Below are positions 1 to 8,265 of a stretch of DNA of 64,000 nt, one piece after another (position 1 is the stretch's first letter; each line of letters begins with the position of its first letter). Below the pieces are notes generated by a model, which was given only the letters and a program-made list of their open reading frames with translations, was not told the origin of the DNA and made no database searches. Location of the stretch: assembly GCF_000420625.1 (NCBI RefSeq), contig NZ_ATVH01000018.1, positions 1 to 64,000 on the forward strand. The letters are read 5' to 3'. The DNA is from Fodinicurvata sediminis DSM 21159 (GTDB taxonomy: Bacteria > Pseudomonadota > Alphaproteobacteria > Kiloniellales > DSM-21159). The position numbers and the translations under genes were made by a program.

Positions 1-1271
1 CCGATGTATTCGGCCTGTTCCTTGGAGAGCTCGGAGAGGTGGGCGCCGATCTTGTCGAGATGCAGCTTGGCGACCTTCTCGTCCAGGTGCTTGGGCAGCA
101 CATAGACCTGACGCTCGTAGTTCTCGTGGTTCTTCCACAGCTCCATCTGGGCCAGCACCTGGTTGGTGAAGGATGCGCTCATCACGAAGCTGGGATGGCC
201 CGTGCCGCAGCCCAGGTTCACCAGACGGCCCTCGGCCAACAGGATGATCTTGTGCCCGTCCGGGAACTCGATCTGGTCCACCTGCGGCTTGATCGACTGC
301 CACTTCAGGTTCTTCAGCCCCTCGACCTGGATCTCGTTGTCGAAGTGCCCGATGTTGCAGACAATCGCACGGTCCTTCATGGCCCGCATGTGGTCCACCG
401 TGATGACATCGGCGTTGCCCGTGGCGGTGACGAAGACGTCCGCCTTGGGGGCAGCCTCTTCCATGGTCACCACCTCGAAGCCTTCCATCGCCGCCTGCAG
501 GGCGCAGATCGGATCGATCTCGGTGACCATCACGCGCGCCCCGGCATGACGCAGGGACTCCGCCGAGCCCTTGCCCACGTCGCCGAAGCCGGCCACGACA
601 GCGGTCTTGCCCGCCATCATCACGTCGGTGGCGCGGCGAATGCCGTCCACAAGGCTCTCGCGGCAGCCGTACTTGTTGTCAAACTTCGACTTGGTCACCG
701 AGTCGTTCACGTTGATCGCCGGGCACTTCAGCGTGCCCGCCTTGGCCATCTCGTAGAGACGCAAGACACCCGTGGTGGTCTCCTCCGAGATGCCCTTCAC
801 ATCGTCCATGATCTCAACATACTCAGGCCGGTGCAGCATCTCGGTCAGGTCGCCGCCGTCGTCCAGAACCATGTTCGGGCGCCAGCCGTTCGGGCCCTCG
901 ATGGTCTGCTTGATGCACCACTCGTATTCCTCCTCGCTCATGCCCTTCCAGGCAAAGACCGGAACGCCAGAGGCCGCAATCGCCGCCGCCGCCTGGTCCT
1001 GCGTCGAGAAGATGTTGCACGACGACCAGCGCACCTCGGCGCCCAGCGCCGTCAGGGTCTCGATCAGAACACCCGTCTGGATCGTCATGTGAAGACAACC
1101 GGCAATCCGCGCGCCCTTCAGCGGCTGCGATGCCGCATACTCCTCGCGCGTCGCCATCAGGCCCGGCATCTCCGTCTCCGCTATCTCAAGCTCAAGACGA
1201 CCCCAGTCCGCCAGGCTGATGTCCTTTACCTTGTAGTCGTCGAAGTTGGCTTCTTTCTTTACAGTACTCAT
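1..1271 (-). CDS. ahcY: Adenosylhomocysteinase (SAH hydrolase), 3' end outside window
   Basis: Hydrolyses S-adenosylhomocysteine to adenosine and homocysteine, with a bound NAD cofactor, in the cytoplasm. The minus-strand frame opens with MSTVKKEA at 1271 and runs off the left edge, so about 423 codons are present and the C-terminus is missing. The overlapping plus-strand open frame (412 codons) is a shadow of this gene. It is the last gene of the set gsmt, sdmt, metK, ahcY. Each betaine made by GSMT and SDMT releases three SAH molecules, which inhibit methyltransferases, so SAH removal belongs functionally with this set. A 102-base gap with a stable hairpin separates it from metK. Family assignment is firm; co-transcription is inferred. 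Confidence 0.93.
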   Translation of the reverse strand, partial: MSTVKKEANFDDYKVKDISLADWGRLELEIAETEMPGLMATREEYAASQPLKGARIAGCLHMTIQTGVLIETLTALGAEVRWSSCNIFSTQDQAAAAIAASGVPVFAWKGMSEEEYEWCIKQTIEGPNGWRPNMVLDDGGDLTEMLHRPEYVEIMDDVKGISEETTTGVLRLYEMAKAGTLKCPAINVNDSVTKSKFDNKYGCRESLVDGIRRATDVMMAGKTAVVAGFGDVGKGSAESLRHAGARVMVTEIDPICALQAAMEGFEVVTMEEAAPKADVFVTATGNADVITVDHMRAMKDRAIVCNIGHFDNEIQVEGLKNLKWQSIKPQVDQIEFPDGHKIILLAEGRLVNLGCGTGHPSFVMSASFTNQVLAQMELWKNHENYERQVYVLPKHLDEKVAKLHLDKIGAHLSELSKEQAEYI

Positions 1272-1318
1272 GTGTAAGTCTCTTTATCCCTTGATTAATC
1301 CGTTTGCCTGGGTGCACC

Positions 1319-1351
1319 GAAGCGGCGGCCGGATTGCCCGACCACCGCTTC
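1319..1351 (-). promoter_or_regulatory. Intergenic hairpin between metK and ahcY
   Basis: The 7-base arms GAAGCGG (1319-1325) and CCGCTTC (1345-1351) are perfectly complementary. An inner set of about six pairs, one of them G-U, extends the stem. On the minus strand no U-run follows, so it is more likely an RNA processing or stability element than an intrinsic terminator. It shows no match to the SAH riboswitch consensus as I remember it. Confidence 0.4.
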
Positions 1352-1373
1352 AGGAGTGCATGCCTCTACGGCC

Positions 1374-2552
1374 TTACTCGGCGGCCATCAGGCCGGCGTC
1401 GTTGGCCAGGGCTTCAGCCTTGTCGGTGCGCTCCCAGGTGAAGTCCGGATCGTTGCGGCCAAAGTGGCCGTTAGATGCGGTCTTGCGGAAGATCGGACGA
1501 CGCAGGTCCAGATCTTCGACAATGGCCTTCGGACGCAGGTCGAAGTGCTCGCGAATGAGCTTTTCGATCTGGGTCTCATCGATGCGGCCGGTACCGAAGG
1601 TGTTCACGTGAATGGACATCGGCTCGGCCACGCCAATGGCATAGGCGATCTGGACCTCGCACTTGTCGGCCAGGCCAGCAGCGACGACGTTCTTGGCGAC
1701 GTAGCGGGTGGCGTAGGCGGCCGAACGGTCAACCTTGGTGGAGTCCTTTCCGGAGAAGGCACCGCCGCCGTGACGGCCCATGCCGCCATAGGTGTCGACG
1801 ATGATCTTGCGACCGGTCAGGCCACAGTCGCCAACCGGGCCACCGATCACGAAACGACCGGTCGGGTTGACCAGATAGCGAGTCTTGTCGCTGATCATGT
1901 GCTTCGGCAGGGCCGGCTTGATGATCTCTTCGACCACGGCTTCCTCGAGGTCCTTGTACTCGACATCGGGGTCATGCTGCGTCGAGAGAACCACCGTATC
2001 GATATGTGTCGGCTTGTCGTTCTCGTAGGCCACGGAGACCTGGGACTTCACGTCCGGGCGCAGCCAGCTGATCTTGCCTTCCTTGCGCACGATGCTCTGA
2101 CGCTCGGTCAGCTTGTGCGACAGCAGGATGGGCAGCGGCATAAGCTCGTCGCTTTCGCGGCAGGCATAGCCGAACATCATGCCCTGGTCGCCAGCACCCT
2201 GGCTGCGATCCAGGCCGGCGCCCTCGTCGACACCCTGGGCAATGTCCGGGCTCTGCTTGTCGATGGACAGCAGGACGCCGCAGGTGTTGCCGTCATAGCC
2301 CAGCTCGCTGCGGTCATAACCGATGTCGAGAATGGTATCGCGTGCGATCTGGGTGTAATCGACTGTCGCATTCGCGGTGATTTCCCCGGAGAGAATGCAA
2401 AGGCCGGTGTTCACCAGCGTTTCGCAGGCGACGCGAGCGGCCGGGTCCTGCTTCAGAATTTCATCCAGAACGGCGTCGGAGATGTTATCGGCCAACTTGT
2501 CCGGATGGCCGGCACCGACGGATTCAGAAGAAAAGATATATTCCTTGGGCAT
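1374..2552 (-). CDS. metK: S-adenosylmethionine synthetase (methionine adenosyltransferase)
   Basis: Makes SAM from methionine and ATP. The start [11 protein letters not shown] at 2552 is preceded by an AAGGGG ribosome site; the open frame extends further upstream but those residues are not conserved. Visible signatures are [10 protein letters not shown] near the N-terminus, the [10 protein letters not shown] methionine/ATP-binding stretch, and the glycine-rich GGGAFSGKD loop in the central part. The length of 392 residues matches the family (E. coli about 384). It lies downstream of the two betaine methyltransferases and upstream of ahcY, so it may supply the three SAM used per betaine. An intrinsic terminator lies between sdmt and metK, so metK may be expressed partly by read-through or from its own promoter. 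Confidence 0.96.
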   Translation of the reverse strand: MPKEYIFSSESVGAGHPDKLADNISDAVLDEILKQDPAARVACETLVNTGLCILSGEITANATVDYTQIARDTILDIGYDRSELGYDGNTCGVLLSIDKQSPDIAQGVDEGAGLDRSQGAGDQGMMFGYACRESDELMPLPILLSHKLTERQSIVRKEGKISWLRPDVKSQVSVAYENDKPTHIDTVVLSTQHDPDVEYKDLEEAVVEEIIKPALPKHMISDKTRYLVNPTGRFVIGGPVGDCGLTGRKIIVDTYGGMGRHGGGAFSGKDSTKVDRSAAYATRYVAKNVVAAGLADKCEVQIAYAIGVAEPMSIHVNTFGTGRIDETQIEKLIREHFDLRPKAIVEDLDLRRPIFRKTASNGHFGRNDPDFTWERTDKAEALANDAGLMAAE

Positions 2553-2603
2553 CAGGGATCCCCTTTCTGTAGTTGCACTATGTTGTTCGCGATGAACCGC
2601 GAT

Positions 2604-2643
2604 AAAAAATCGTCCGGGCCGCACAAACCTGGCAGCCCGGACG
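2604..2643 (-). terminator. Intrinsic terminator or attenuator between sdmt and metK
   Basis: Read on the minus strand, a perfect 9-bp stem (CGTCCGGGC with GCCCGGACG) encloses a loop of about 15 bases. It is followed by A and then six U residues. This is a textbook Rho-independent terminator placed 21 bases after the sdmt stop codon and about 50 bases before the metK start. It would let the two methyltransferases be transcribed at a higher level than metK-ahcY. Confidence 0.8.
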
Positions 2644-2663
2644 TGTTGTCTGGGCAATCAACC

Positions 2664-3494
2664 TCAGTGAGGTTTGGTTGCCAGGAAGAATTCCCAACCA
2701 ATCTTGTTCGCGTTGCCGGAATCGACCCAGAACTTCAGGGCATCGGATGTCTTGTCGACGACCTGCTTGCCGATGCGGCGCTCGAATTCCTTGCGGCGAG
2801 TCTCGAGCTGAGTGCGGACCCAGTCATATGTCGGGGCTACATTCTCGGACCAATCGGCGTGGTGGGCCAGTGAAAAACCGGCCTTCTTCAACGCATTCAT
2901 GTAGTCATCTGTATCCCACATGTCGGGCGATTTGACACGGTCATAAATCTTCTCGCGGTCCTCCTGGGGCGTGCCGTTACGAACCAAAAGGTCCGTGAAG
3001 ACAAGCGTACCGCCGGGTTTGAGCACTCTATAAGCTTCCTCGATCACGCGCCCCTTGTCGACGGCATGCAGGAAGGCTTCCTGGGACCAGTAGCTTTCGA
3101 AGCTGTTGTCCTCGTACTGGAGATCGTGGAAATCGGCCCATTCAAAGGATACGAGCTCGTCGAGTCCTTCCTTGGCGGTCAACTCGCGGCCGTGGGCGAG
3201 TTCACGATCGGAAATGTTCGTCGCCAGAACTTCGCAGCTGAAGCGACGCGCCAGGAAGCGGGCGAGTGCTCCATAGCCGCAGCCCACGTCCAGGACCCGA
3301 TCATTCGGACCAAGTGTGACGCGCTCTGCCATCTGCTCGTTTGAGCGGACCATCGCGTCGATCAGGCTATCATCGGGGCTTTCAAAGTAGCCGATGTGGA
3401 TGTTCTCACCCCAGATGTCGCGGTAGATCTCATCCGCGGCGCCGTCATAGTAGGCTTTCGTTTCGCGAACGATCTTACCAATATCGGTATCCAT
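2664..3494 (-). CDS. Sarcosine/dimethylglycine N-methyltransferase (SDMT)
   Basis: SAM-dependent class I methyltransferase that carries out the last two methylations, sarcosine to dimethylglycine to glycine betaine. The 276-residue product has a conserved N-terminal block (AYYDGAADEIYRDIWG, then NIHIGYF), SAM motif I VLDVGCGYGALARF, the WSQEAFLHA block, and the C-terminal FWVDSGNANKIGWEFF typical of halophile SDMTs such as that of Halorhodospira. The start at 3494 is set by GGAGG seven bases upstream. It lies 48 bases downstream of gsmt. The split into separate GSMT and SDMT proteins is the usual arrangement in halophilic bacteria. Substrate preference is inferred from family resemblance. Confidence 0.88.
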   Translation of the reverse strand: MDTDIGKIVRETKAYYDGAADEIYRDIWGENIHIGYFESPDDSLIDAMVRSNEQMAERVTLGPNDRVLDVGCGYGALARFLARRFSCEVLATNISDRELAHGRELTAKEGLDELVSFEWADFHDLQYEDNSFESYWSQEAFLHAVDKGRVIEEAYRVLKPGGTLVFTDLLVRNGTPQEDREKIYDRVKSPDMWDTDDYMNALKKAGFSLAHHADWSENVAPTYDWVRTQLETRRKEFERRIGKQVVDKTSDALKFWVDSGNANKIGWEFFLATKPH

Positions 3495-3542
3495 AAATAC
3501 CTCCGTTATTCAGGCTTCAGTGACGCAGTTCAAAAATGCGTC

Positions 3543-4298
3543 TTACTTGGCCTTGATGGCGACCTGCTGAATGAAGTCGACTTCATTCGTCTTGTAGGGT
3601 TTTGTGAAGTCGCCGTAGCTTTCCACATCCTTGAACCCGGCTTCCTTCATGGTTTTCACCATGTAGTTGTAGCGCAGCGGGAACAGGTTCAGGTGGTACT
3701 TGCTCTTGTCGGGGTAGGTATATTCGAAGCGCATAACCTGCGGAGAAATCTCCACCGGACGGGCGTCGACATTATCACCAGTGTAATAGAACTCGTGCTT
3801 GGTGGAGAAGCCTTCGTCCAGGATGCGATCATAATTACGGTGGTCCAACACCAGGATTCCACCTGGACGCAGGGCCTTGAACATGGCCTCCAGGGCTTCC
3901 ACGCGCGCTTCATGCTCGAACAGGTGCGAGAAGGCGTTGCCCAGGCAGAGCAGGGCGTCGAAGGATTCCTCGCCATAGTGATCGGCAAGTTCGCGCCAGT
4001 CGACGACAGCGATGTCTTCCAGATCGGCATTGTGTTGCTTGGCGTTGCGCTTGGTCTGCTCGATCATGTTGGCAGAACCGTCGGTGGCGACAACATCCAG
4101 GTCGGTGTTCAGCGCCAGGGTCACGGCATGATAGCCGGTGCCGGTCGCAATGTCTGCCACGCGCTGGCAATTGTGTTGTTCGAGAAGCTTTTCAAAGAAA
4201 CCGGCTTCCCCTTCCTGACGGCCTTCCCAGCCAATCAGGTCATCCCAACGCGATGCGAATTCCTCTGTATACTCGTGCTTGTAGTGTTCGTTATGCAT
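3543..4298 (-). CDS. Glycine/sarcosine N-methyltransferase (GSMT)
   Basis: Catalyses the first steps of betaine synthesis, glycine to sarcosine to dimethylglycine, with SAM. The 251-residue protein carries SAM motif I (VADIATGTGYHA) and family blocks LCLGNAFSHLF, LDHRNYDRILDEGF, YHLNLFPLR and YGDF, which I recall from characterised GSMTs. The start MHNEHYKHEY at 4298 has GAGGGAG upstream; an in-frame ATG at 4346 exists but lacks a ribosome site and conserved sequence. First gene of the minus-strand set with sdmt, metK and ahcY. The AT-rich leader upstream holds several inverted repeats and a plausible promoter. De novo betaine synthesis from glycine is typical of halophiles, where it supplies the main compatible solute. 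Confidence 0.9.
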   Translation of the reverse strand: MHNEHYKHEYTEEFASRWDDLIGWEGRQEGEAGFFEKLLEQHNCQRVADIATGTGYHAVTLALNTDLDVVATDGSANMIEQTKRNAKQHNADLEDIAVVDWRELADHYGEESFDALLCLGNAFSHLFEHEARVEALEAMFKALRPGGILVLDHRNYDRILDEGFSTKHEFYYTGDNVDARPVEISPQVMRFEYTYPDKSKYHLNLFPLRYNYMVKTMKEAGFKDVESYGDFTKPYKTNEVDFIQQVAIKAK

Positions 4299-4316
4299 GA
4301 TTGCTCCCTCGGTCTT

Positions 4317-4428
4317 GTGCGTCCCGATAATGGGCGCACTTCTCAAAGCTCACGGTCGTGAGCATTACGATAAATTTTGCGCAAAACCGGAATCGTCGCT
4401 GATAAAACCAGTTAAATCAGCGGTTCAA
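4317..4428 (-). promoter_or_regulatory. Putative gsmt promoter with operator and structured leader
   Basis: Minus strand: a candidate -35 TTGAAC (4428-4423) and -10 TATCAG (4404-4399) are 18 bases apart. A 7-bp inverted repeat (CGCTGAT at 4397-4403, ATCAGCG at 4416-4422) covers the -10 and fills the spacer, which looks like an operator. Downstream in the leader are a 12-base palindrome TTTTGCGCAAAA (4375-4386), a hairpin with 7-bp arms GCTCACG/CGTGAGC (4348-4363), and a hairpin at 4317-4339 with one bulge. The rest of this gap, 4429-4680, is AT-rich and shows me no gene. Promoter assignment is by eye. Confidence 0.45.
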
Positions 4429-4681
4429 TTTCTACTCGAATAAGTAAAAACCTGTTCAACGATTTCCTAGTCGAGTCCTCTGAACTCTAAAAGCGAGTGT
4501 TTCAATAGAGCAGTGATTGCCTAAGTCGCTTCGAGGATATGTACGTCGTTCATAAGACATAGATGATTTTCGGTGATACTTGCAACCCCCTAGCCGAAGT
4601 TTTTTTGCTTAAAGCGTCATCCGTGTCGCAAACAGACATGTTTTCGGGCTGCACAAGCGCTTGTCATCTCTGGTGAATCTC

Positions 4682-4714
4682 TTGACCTTCCAGTTGGTGG
4701 AAGGGGCATATGCT
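4682..4714 (+). promoter_or_regulatory. CueR-type (MerR family) copper-responsive promoter
   Basis: TTGACC (-35) at 4682-4687 and CATATG (-10) at 4707-4712 are separated by 19 bases, the over-long spacer typical of MerR-family promoters. The dyad CCTTCC (4686-4691) and GGAAGG (4699-4704) lies inside the spacer. This closely matches the E. coli copA promoter as I remember it. No cueR gene is in the window, so the regulator must be encoded elsewhere. The position also shows that an upstream ATG at 4710 overlaps the -10 element and cannot be the translation start of the ATPase. Confidence 0.85.
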
Positions 4715-4856
4715 GTGCAGTTCATTCATCGACGACGTCGCGAGCGCCAGGATTTTTGTTTCCACTGCGACATCCTTCATCAAGGAGCGACGTCGTTTAG
4801 AAAGAGAGCATGAAGCCATGATCTGCCCACACAGTCACAGAAACGACAGGGAATCG

Positions 4857-7208
4857 ATGGAAACCGTACATTCACATGAGAATTGCTGTCGTGAAAGCGA
4901 CAATGGGGTTTCTGGAAGCGACGTGACCGACCCGGTTTGCGAAATGTCCGTGAATCCCGAAACAGCGAAACACAGTTCCAGCTATCAGGGGGTAACCTAC
5001 TATTTCTGCTCTGGGCGCTGCCTGGAAAAATTCCAGGCCGCTCCGGAAGACTATCTTGATCCCGACAAGCGCCGGAAGCGGGAGGAAGCCGTGCCGGCTG
5101 GTACGATCTATACCTGTCCGATGCATCCGGAAGTTCGGCAAGAGGGGCCGGGCAACTGTCCTGAATGCGGCATGGCGTTGGAGCCGGAAACGGTCAGCCT
5201 GGATGATGGTCCGAATCCCGAGCTCATCGACATGTCGCGTCGTTTCTGGGTGGCCTTTGCGCTGACCCTGCCTCTGGCGGTGGTAGAGATGAGTGCACAC
5301 CTGCTTGGCCTGGAACTTTTAGCGCCACAGCTTTCGATCTGGATGCAGGTCGTATTGGCGACACCGGTGGTGCTGTGGGCAGGGTGGCCTTTCTTCCTGC
5401 GTGGCTGGCAGTCGATCAAGGCACGCAGTCTGAACATGTTCACGTTGATTGCCATGGGAACGGGTGTGGCCTGGCTCTACTCAATGGTGGCGGCTTTCCT
5501 GCCCGGCCTCTTCCCCGAGGTCTTCCGCAATGAACACGGCTTGGTGGCCGTCTATTTCGAGGCGGCAGCCATGATCATCACGCTGGTGCTGCTGGGGCAG
5601 GTGCTTGAGCTCAAGGCGCGTGAGCGAACTTCTGGAGCTCTGAAAGCCTTGCTGGGACTGGCTCCCAAGACGGCGCGCCGTGTCAGGGATGGACAGGACG
5701 AGGAGGTCGACCTGGAAGACATCCAGGTGGGCGATCATCTGCGGGTTCGACCCGGTGAAAAGGTTCCGGTCGACGGGCGCATTCTGGAAGGTACAGCGAC
5801 ACTGGATGAATCCATGGTTACCGGCGAGTCGCAGCCGGTCAGCAAGCAACCCGGCGACCCTCTGGTAGGCGGTACTGTGAATCGAAGCGGCTCACTGGTC
5901 ATGGAGGCCGAAAAGATCGGGCGTGATACCCTGCTGTCGCGAATCGTACAGATGGTGGCCGATGCCCAGCGCAGCCAGGCACCAATCCAGAGGCTGGCAG
6001 ACAAGGTTTCCGCCTGGTTCGTGCCCACCGTCATCGCAGTTGCGGTGGTTGCCTTTGTCGCCTGGTTCCTGGTCGGACCTTCCCCCGCCTTCTCGCATGG
6101 CCTGATTGCAGCAGTCAGCGTGCTGATCATTGCTTGCCCCTGCGCCCTGGGCCTGGCCACACCCATGTCCATCATGGTCGGTGTGGGGCATGGCGCCGGT
6201 GCTGGCGTGCTGATACGCAACGCAGAGGCGCTCGAGCGCTTCGAAAAGGTGGATACGCTCGTCGTGGACAAGACAGGCACTCTGACCGAAGGGCGCCCGC
6301 GTGTGACGCATGTCGAGGCTCTTTCCGAGGCGAGCGAGGAAGAGATCCTGGCCCTGGCGGCAGGATTGGAGCGTGCCAGTGAGCACCCCCTGGCTTTGGC
6401 GATCCTCCAGGCGGCACAGGATCGCGGCCTGGACACCCAGGAGCCGAAAGCCGTGGATGCGCCTTCCGGACGGGGAATCGTGGGCGAGCTTGCCGGCAGG
6501 CGGGTTGCCCTCGGCAATCGCATGCTGATGCAGGACGAGGAGGTCAGTCTTGGGGAAGCAGAACCGCGCGCGGACTCCCTGAGAGCCGATGGAGCAACCG
6601 TCATCTACATGGCTCGCGATGGACAGCTGCTTGGCTTGCTGGCCATAGCCGATCCGATCAAGGAGACTACGGCGGAGGCCATAAGCACCCTACGCCAGGC
6701 CGGCCTGCGGATTGTCATGCTGACGGGCGACAACACGCGGACGGCACAGGCGGTCGCACGGCAACTGAATATCGATGAAGTGAAAGCCGAAGTCCTGCCT
6801 GAACAGAAGAGCGAAGTCGTCGCGCAATTGCGCCAGGAAGGCCGTATCGTCGCCATGGCGGGCGACGGCGTGAACGACGCACCGGCCCTGGCCATGGCAG
6901 ATGTCGGTATTGCCATGGGAAGCGGCACGGATGTGGCCATGGAAAGTGCCGGTGTGACACTGGTGAAGGGGGATCTGAGGGGCATTGTGCGGGCACGCCA
7001 ACTCTCACTGGCGACCATGCGCAATATCCGCCAGAATCTGTTCTTTGCCTTCGTCTACAACTCTCTGGGCGTGCCGATTGCGGCCGGGGTGCTCTACCCC
7101 TTCATCGGGCTGTTGCTCAGTCCGATCTTCGCCGCGGCGGCCATGGCGCTCTCTTCGGCTTCGGTCATTGCCAACGCGCTGCGGCTCAGACGTCTGCGTT
7201 TCGAGTGA
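4857..7208 (+). CDS. copA: Copper-translocating P1B-type ATPase with YHS and HMBD N-terminus
   Basis: Pumps Cu(I) out of the cytoplasm at the expense of ATP. Numbering from the start at 4857 (AGGGAA five bases upstream; 4818 is an alternative in-frame ATG), a YHS-type cysteine motif occupies about residues 22-69 (DPVCEM to CLEKF). A heavy-metal-binding motif follows at about 84-110 ([17 protein letters not shown]). Then come the membrane helices, the Cys-Pro-Cys transport motif (C427-P428-C429), the phosphorylation site DKTGTLT (D471), the SEHPL nucleotide-binding motif and GDGVND. There is no classical HMA domain with CxxC; the YHS and HMBD modules replace it. Length is 783 residues. The CueR-type promoter directly upstream supports copper as the main substrate. 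Confidence 0.92.
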   Translation: METVHSHENCCRESDNGVSGSDVTDPVCEMSVNPETAKHSSSYQGVTYYFCSGRCLEKFQAAPEDYLDPDKRRKREEAVPAGTIYTCPMHPEVRQEGPGNCPECGMALEPETVSLDDGPNPELIDMSRRFWVAFALTLPLAVVEMSAHLLGLELLAPQLSIWMQVVLATPVVLWAGWPFFLRGWQSIKARSLNMFTLIAMGTGVAWLYSMVAAFLPGLFPEVFRNEHGLVAVYFEAAAMIITLVLLGQVLELKARERTSGALKALLGLAPKTARRVRDGQDEEVDLEDIQVGDHLRVRPGEKVPVDGRILEGTATLDESMVTGESQPVSKQPGDPLVGGTVNRSGSLVMEAEKIGRDTLLSRIVQMVADAQRSQAPIQRLADKVSAWFVPTVIAVAVVAFVAWFLVGPSPAFSHGLIAAVSVLIIACPCALGLATPMSIMVGVGHGAGAGVLIRNAEALERFEKVDTLVVDKTGTLTEGRPRVTHVEALSEASEEEILALAAGLERASEHPLALAILQAAQDRGLDTQEPKAVDAPSGRGIVGELAGRRVALGNRMLMQDEEVSLGEAEPRADSLRADGATVIYMARDGQLLGLLAIADPIKETTAEAISTLRQAGLRIVMLTGDNTRTAQAVARQLNIDEVKAEVLPEQKSEVVAQLRQEGRIVAMAGDGVNDAPALAMADVGIAMGSGTDVAMESAGVTLVKGDLRGIVRARQLSLATMRNIRQNLFFAFVYNSLGVPIAAGVLYPFIGLLLSPIFAAAAMALSSASVIANALRLRRLRFE

Positions 7209-7215
7209 AAGCGGC

Positions 7216-7254
7216 CGAGTGACTCCGTCCGGAGATCCCGGGCGGGGTCACTCG
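7216..7254. repeat. Inverted repeat between convergent copA and nrdB
   Basis: The 8-base arms CGAGTGAC-type (7216-7223, reading CGAGTGAC) and GTCACTCG (7247-7254) pair perfectly around a GC-rich loop. They lie in the 39-base gap between the copA stop and the nrdB stop and include the nrdB stop codon. The position suits a shared transcription barrier, but no U-run is visible on either strand. Confidence 0.4.
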
Positions 7255-8207
7255 AAGGCTTCTTCCCAAGTGCCGCGCGTGGCCGCCTTGGAATATTCAG
7301 TGGCCCTGTTCTCGAAGAAGTTGGTGTGCTCCATGCCGTTCAGCATTGCGTCCAGCCAGGGCAGGGGGTTCTGCTCGATGCGGTAGATGGGCTGCAGGCC
7401 AAGCTGGGAGAGCCGGCGGTCGGCAATGTAGCGGATATAGCGCTTCACCTCATCGGCCGTCAGTCCCTCGATATCATCCAGTTCGAAGGCCAGGTCGATG
7501 AAGGCATCTTCGTGGGTGACGATGGTCTCGCAGGCGCGATAGAGCTCGCGTTCCAAGCCCCCTTCCCAGACTTCCGGGTTTTCCTCCACGAAGGTGCGGA
7601 ACAGCTGGATGATGGAAGCGGTGTGCAGGGATTCATCGCGTACCGACCAGGAGACAATCTGGCCCATTCCCTTCATCTTGTTGAAGCGTGGGAAGTTGAG
7701 CAGGATCGCAAAGCTGGCAAAGAGCTGGAGACCTTCCGTGAAGCCGCCGAAGACGGCGAGAGTCAACGCAATGTCCCGATTCGTCTCCACCCCGAAGTGC
7801 TGCATATAGTCGTACTTGTCGCGCATCTCCTTGTAATGAAGGAAGGCGCTGTACTCCGTCTCCGGCATGCCAATGGTGTCGAGCAGGTGACTGTAGGCTG
7901 CAATATGGATGGTTTCCATGTTCGAGAAGGCCGCCAGCATCATCTGCACTTCCGTCGGCTGAAAGACACGCGAATAGTGCTTCATGTAGCAGTTGTTCAC
8001 TTCCACGTCGGACTGCGTGAAGAAGCGGAATATCTGGGTCAGGAGGTTGCGCTCGGCCTGGGTCAGGTTGCGCTGCCAGTCCTTGACGTCGTCAGCCAGC
8101 GGTACTTCCTCTGGCAGCCAGTGGATGCGCTGTTGGGTCAGCCAGGCGTCATAGGCCCAAGGATAGCGGAAGGGTTTGTAGATCGGGTCGGATTTCAGAA
8201 GCGACAT
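7248..8207 (-). CDS. nrdB: Ribonucleoside-diphosphate reductase, beta subunit (class I)
   Basis: Holds the di-iron/tyrosyl radical cofactor of class I ribonucleotide reductase, which makes deoxyribonucleotides for DNA synthesis. The start MSLLKSDPIYKPF at 8207 is preferred; the frame remains open upstream without conserved sequence. The helix SNMETIHIAAYSHLLD contains the iron-ligand Glu and His, and QSDVEVNNCY the first ligand region. The 319 residues fit the compact NrdB form, and I see no N-terminal ATP-cone. It lies 58 bases downstream of nrdA on the same strand, so both are likely one transcript controlled by the NrdR-like boxes upstream of nrdA. Confidence 0.95.
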   Translation of the reverse strand: MSLLKSDPIYKPFRYPWAYDAWLTQQRIHWLPEEVPLADDVKDWQRNLTQAERNLLTQIFRFFTQSDVEVNNCYMKHYSRVFQPTEVQMMLAAFSNMETIHIAAYSHLLDTIGMPETEYSAFLHYKEMRDKYDYMQHFGVETNRDIALTLAVFGGFTEGLQLFASFAILLNFPRFNKMKGMGQIVSWSVRDESLHTASIIQLFRTFVEENPEVWEGGLERELYRACETIVTHEDAFIDLAFELDDIEGLTADEVKRYIRYIADRRLSQLGLQPIYRIEQNPLPWLDAMLNGMEHTNFFENRATEYSKAATRGTWEEAFE

Positions 8208-8265
8208 GGAATGACTTTCCCGGTTCGGCTTTGCAAGTGGCCGTATGATGAGAGGGCGTGGCCTG

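Noticed and set aside
39-1277. Plus-strand open frame of 412 codons
   Set aside because: It lies opposite ahcY, has no recognisable motif, no ribosome site and a Leu/Val/His/Arg-rich composition typical of an antisense shadow in GC-rich DNA.
1272-2663. SAM-II, SAM/SAH or SAH riboswitch in the metK and ahcY leaders
   Set aside because: I looked for the conserved cores I remember for these classes and found none; only a terminator stem and a simple hairpin are visible.
4710-4856. Upstream part of the copA open frame
   Set aside because: The ATG at 4710 overlaps the -10 of the CueR-type promoter, so it would not be in the transcript.
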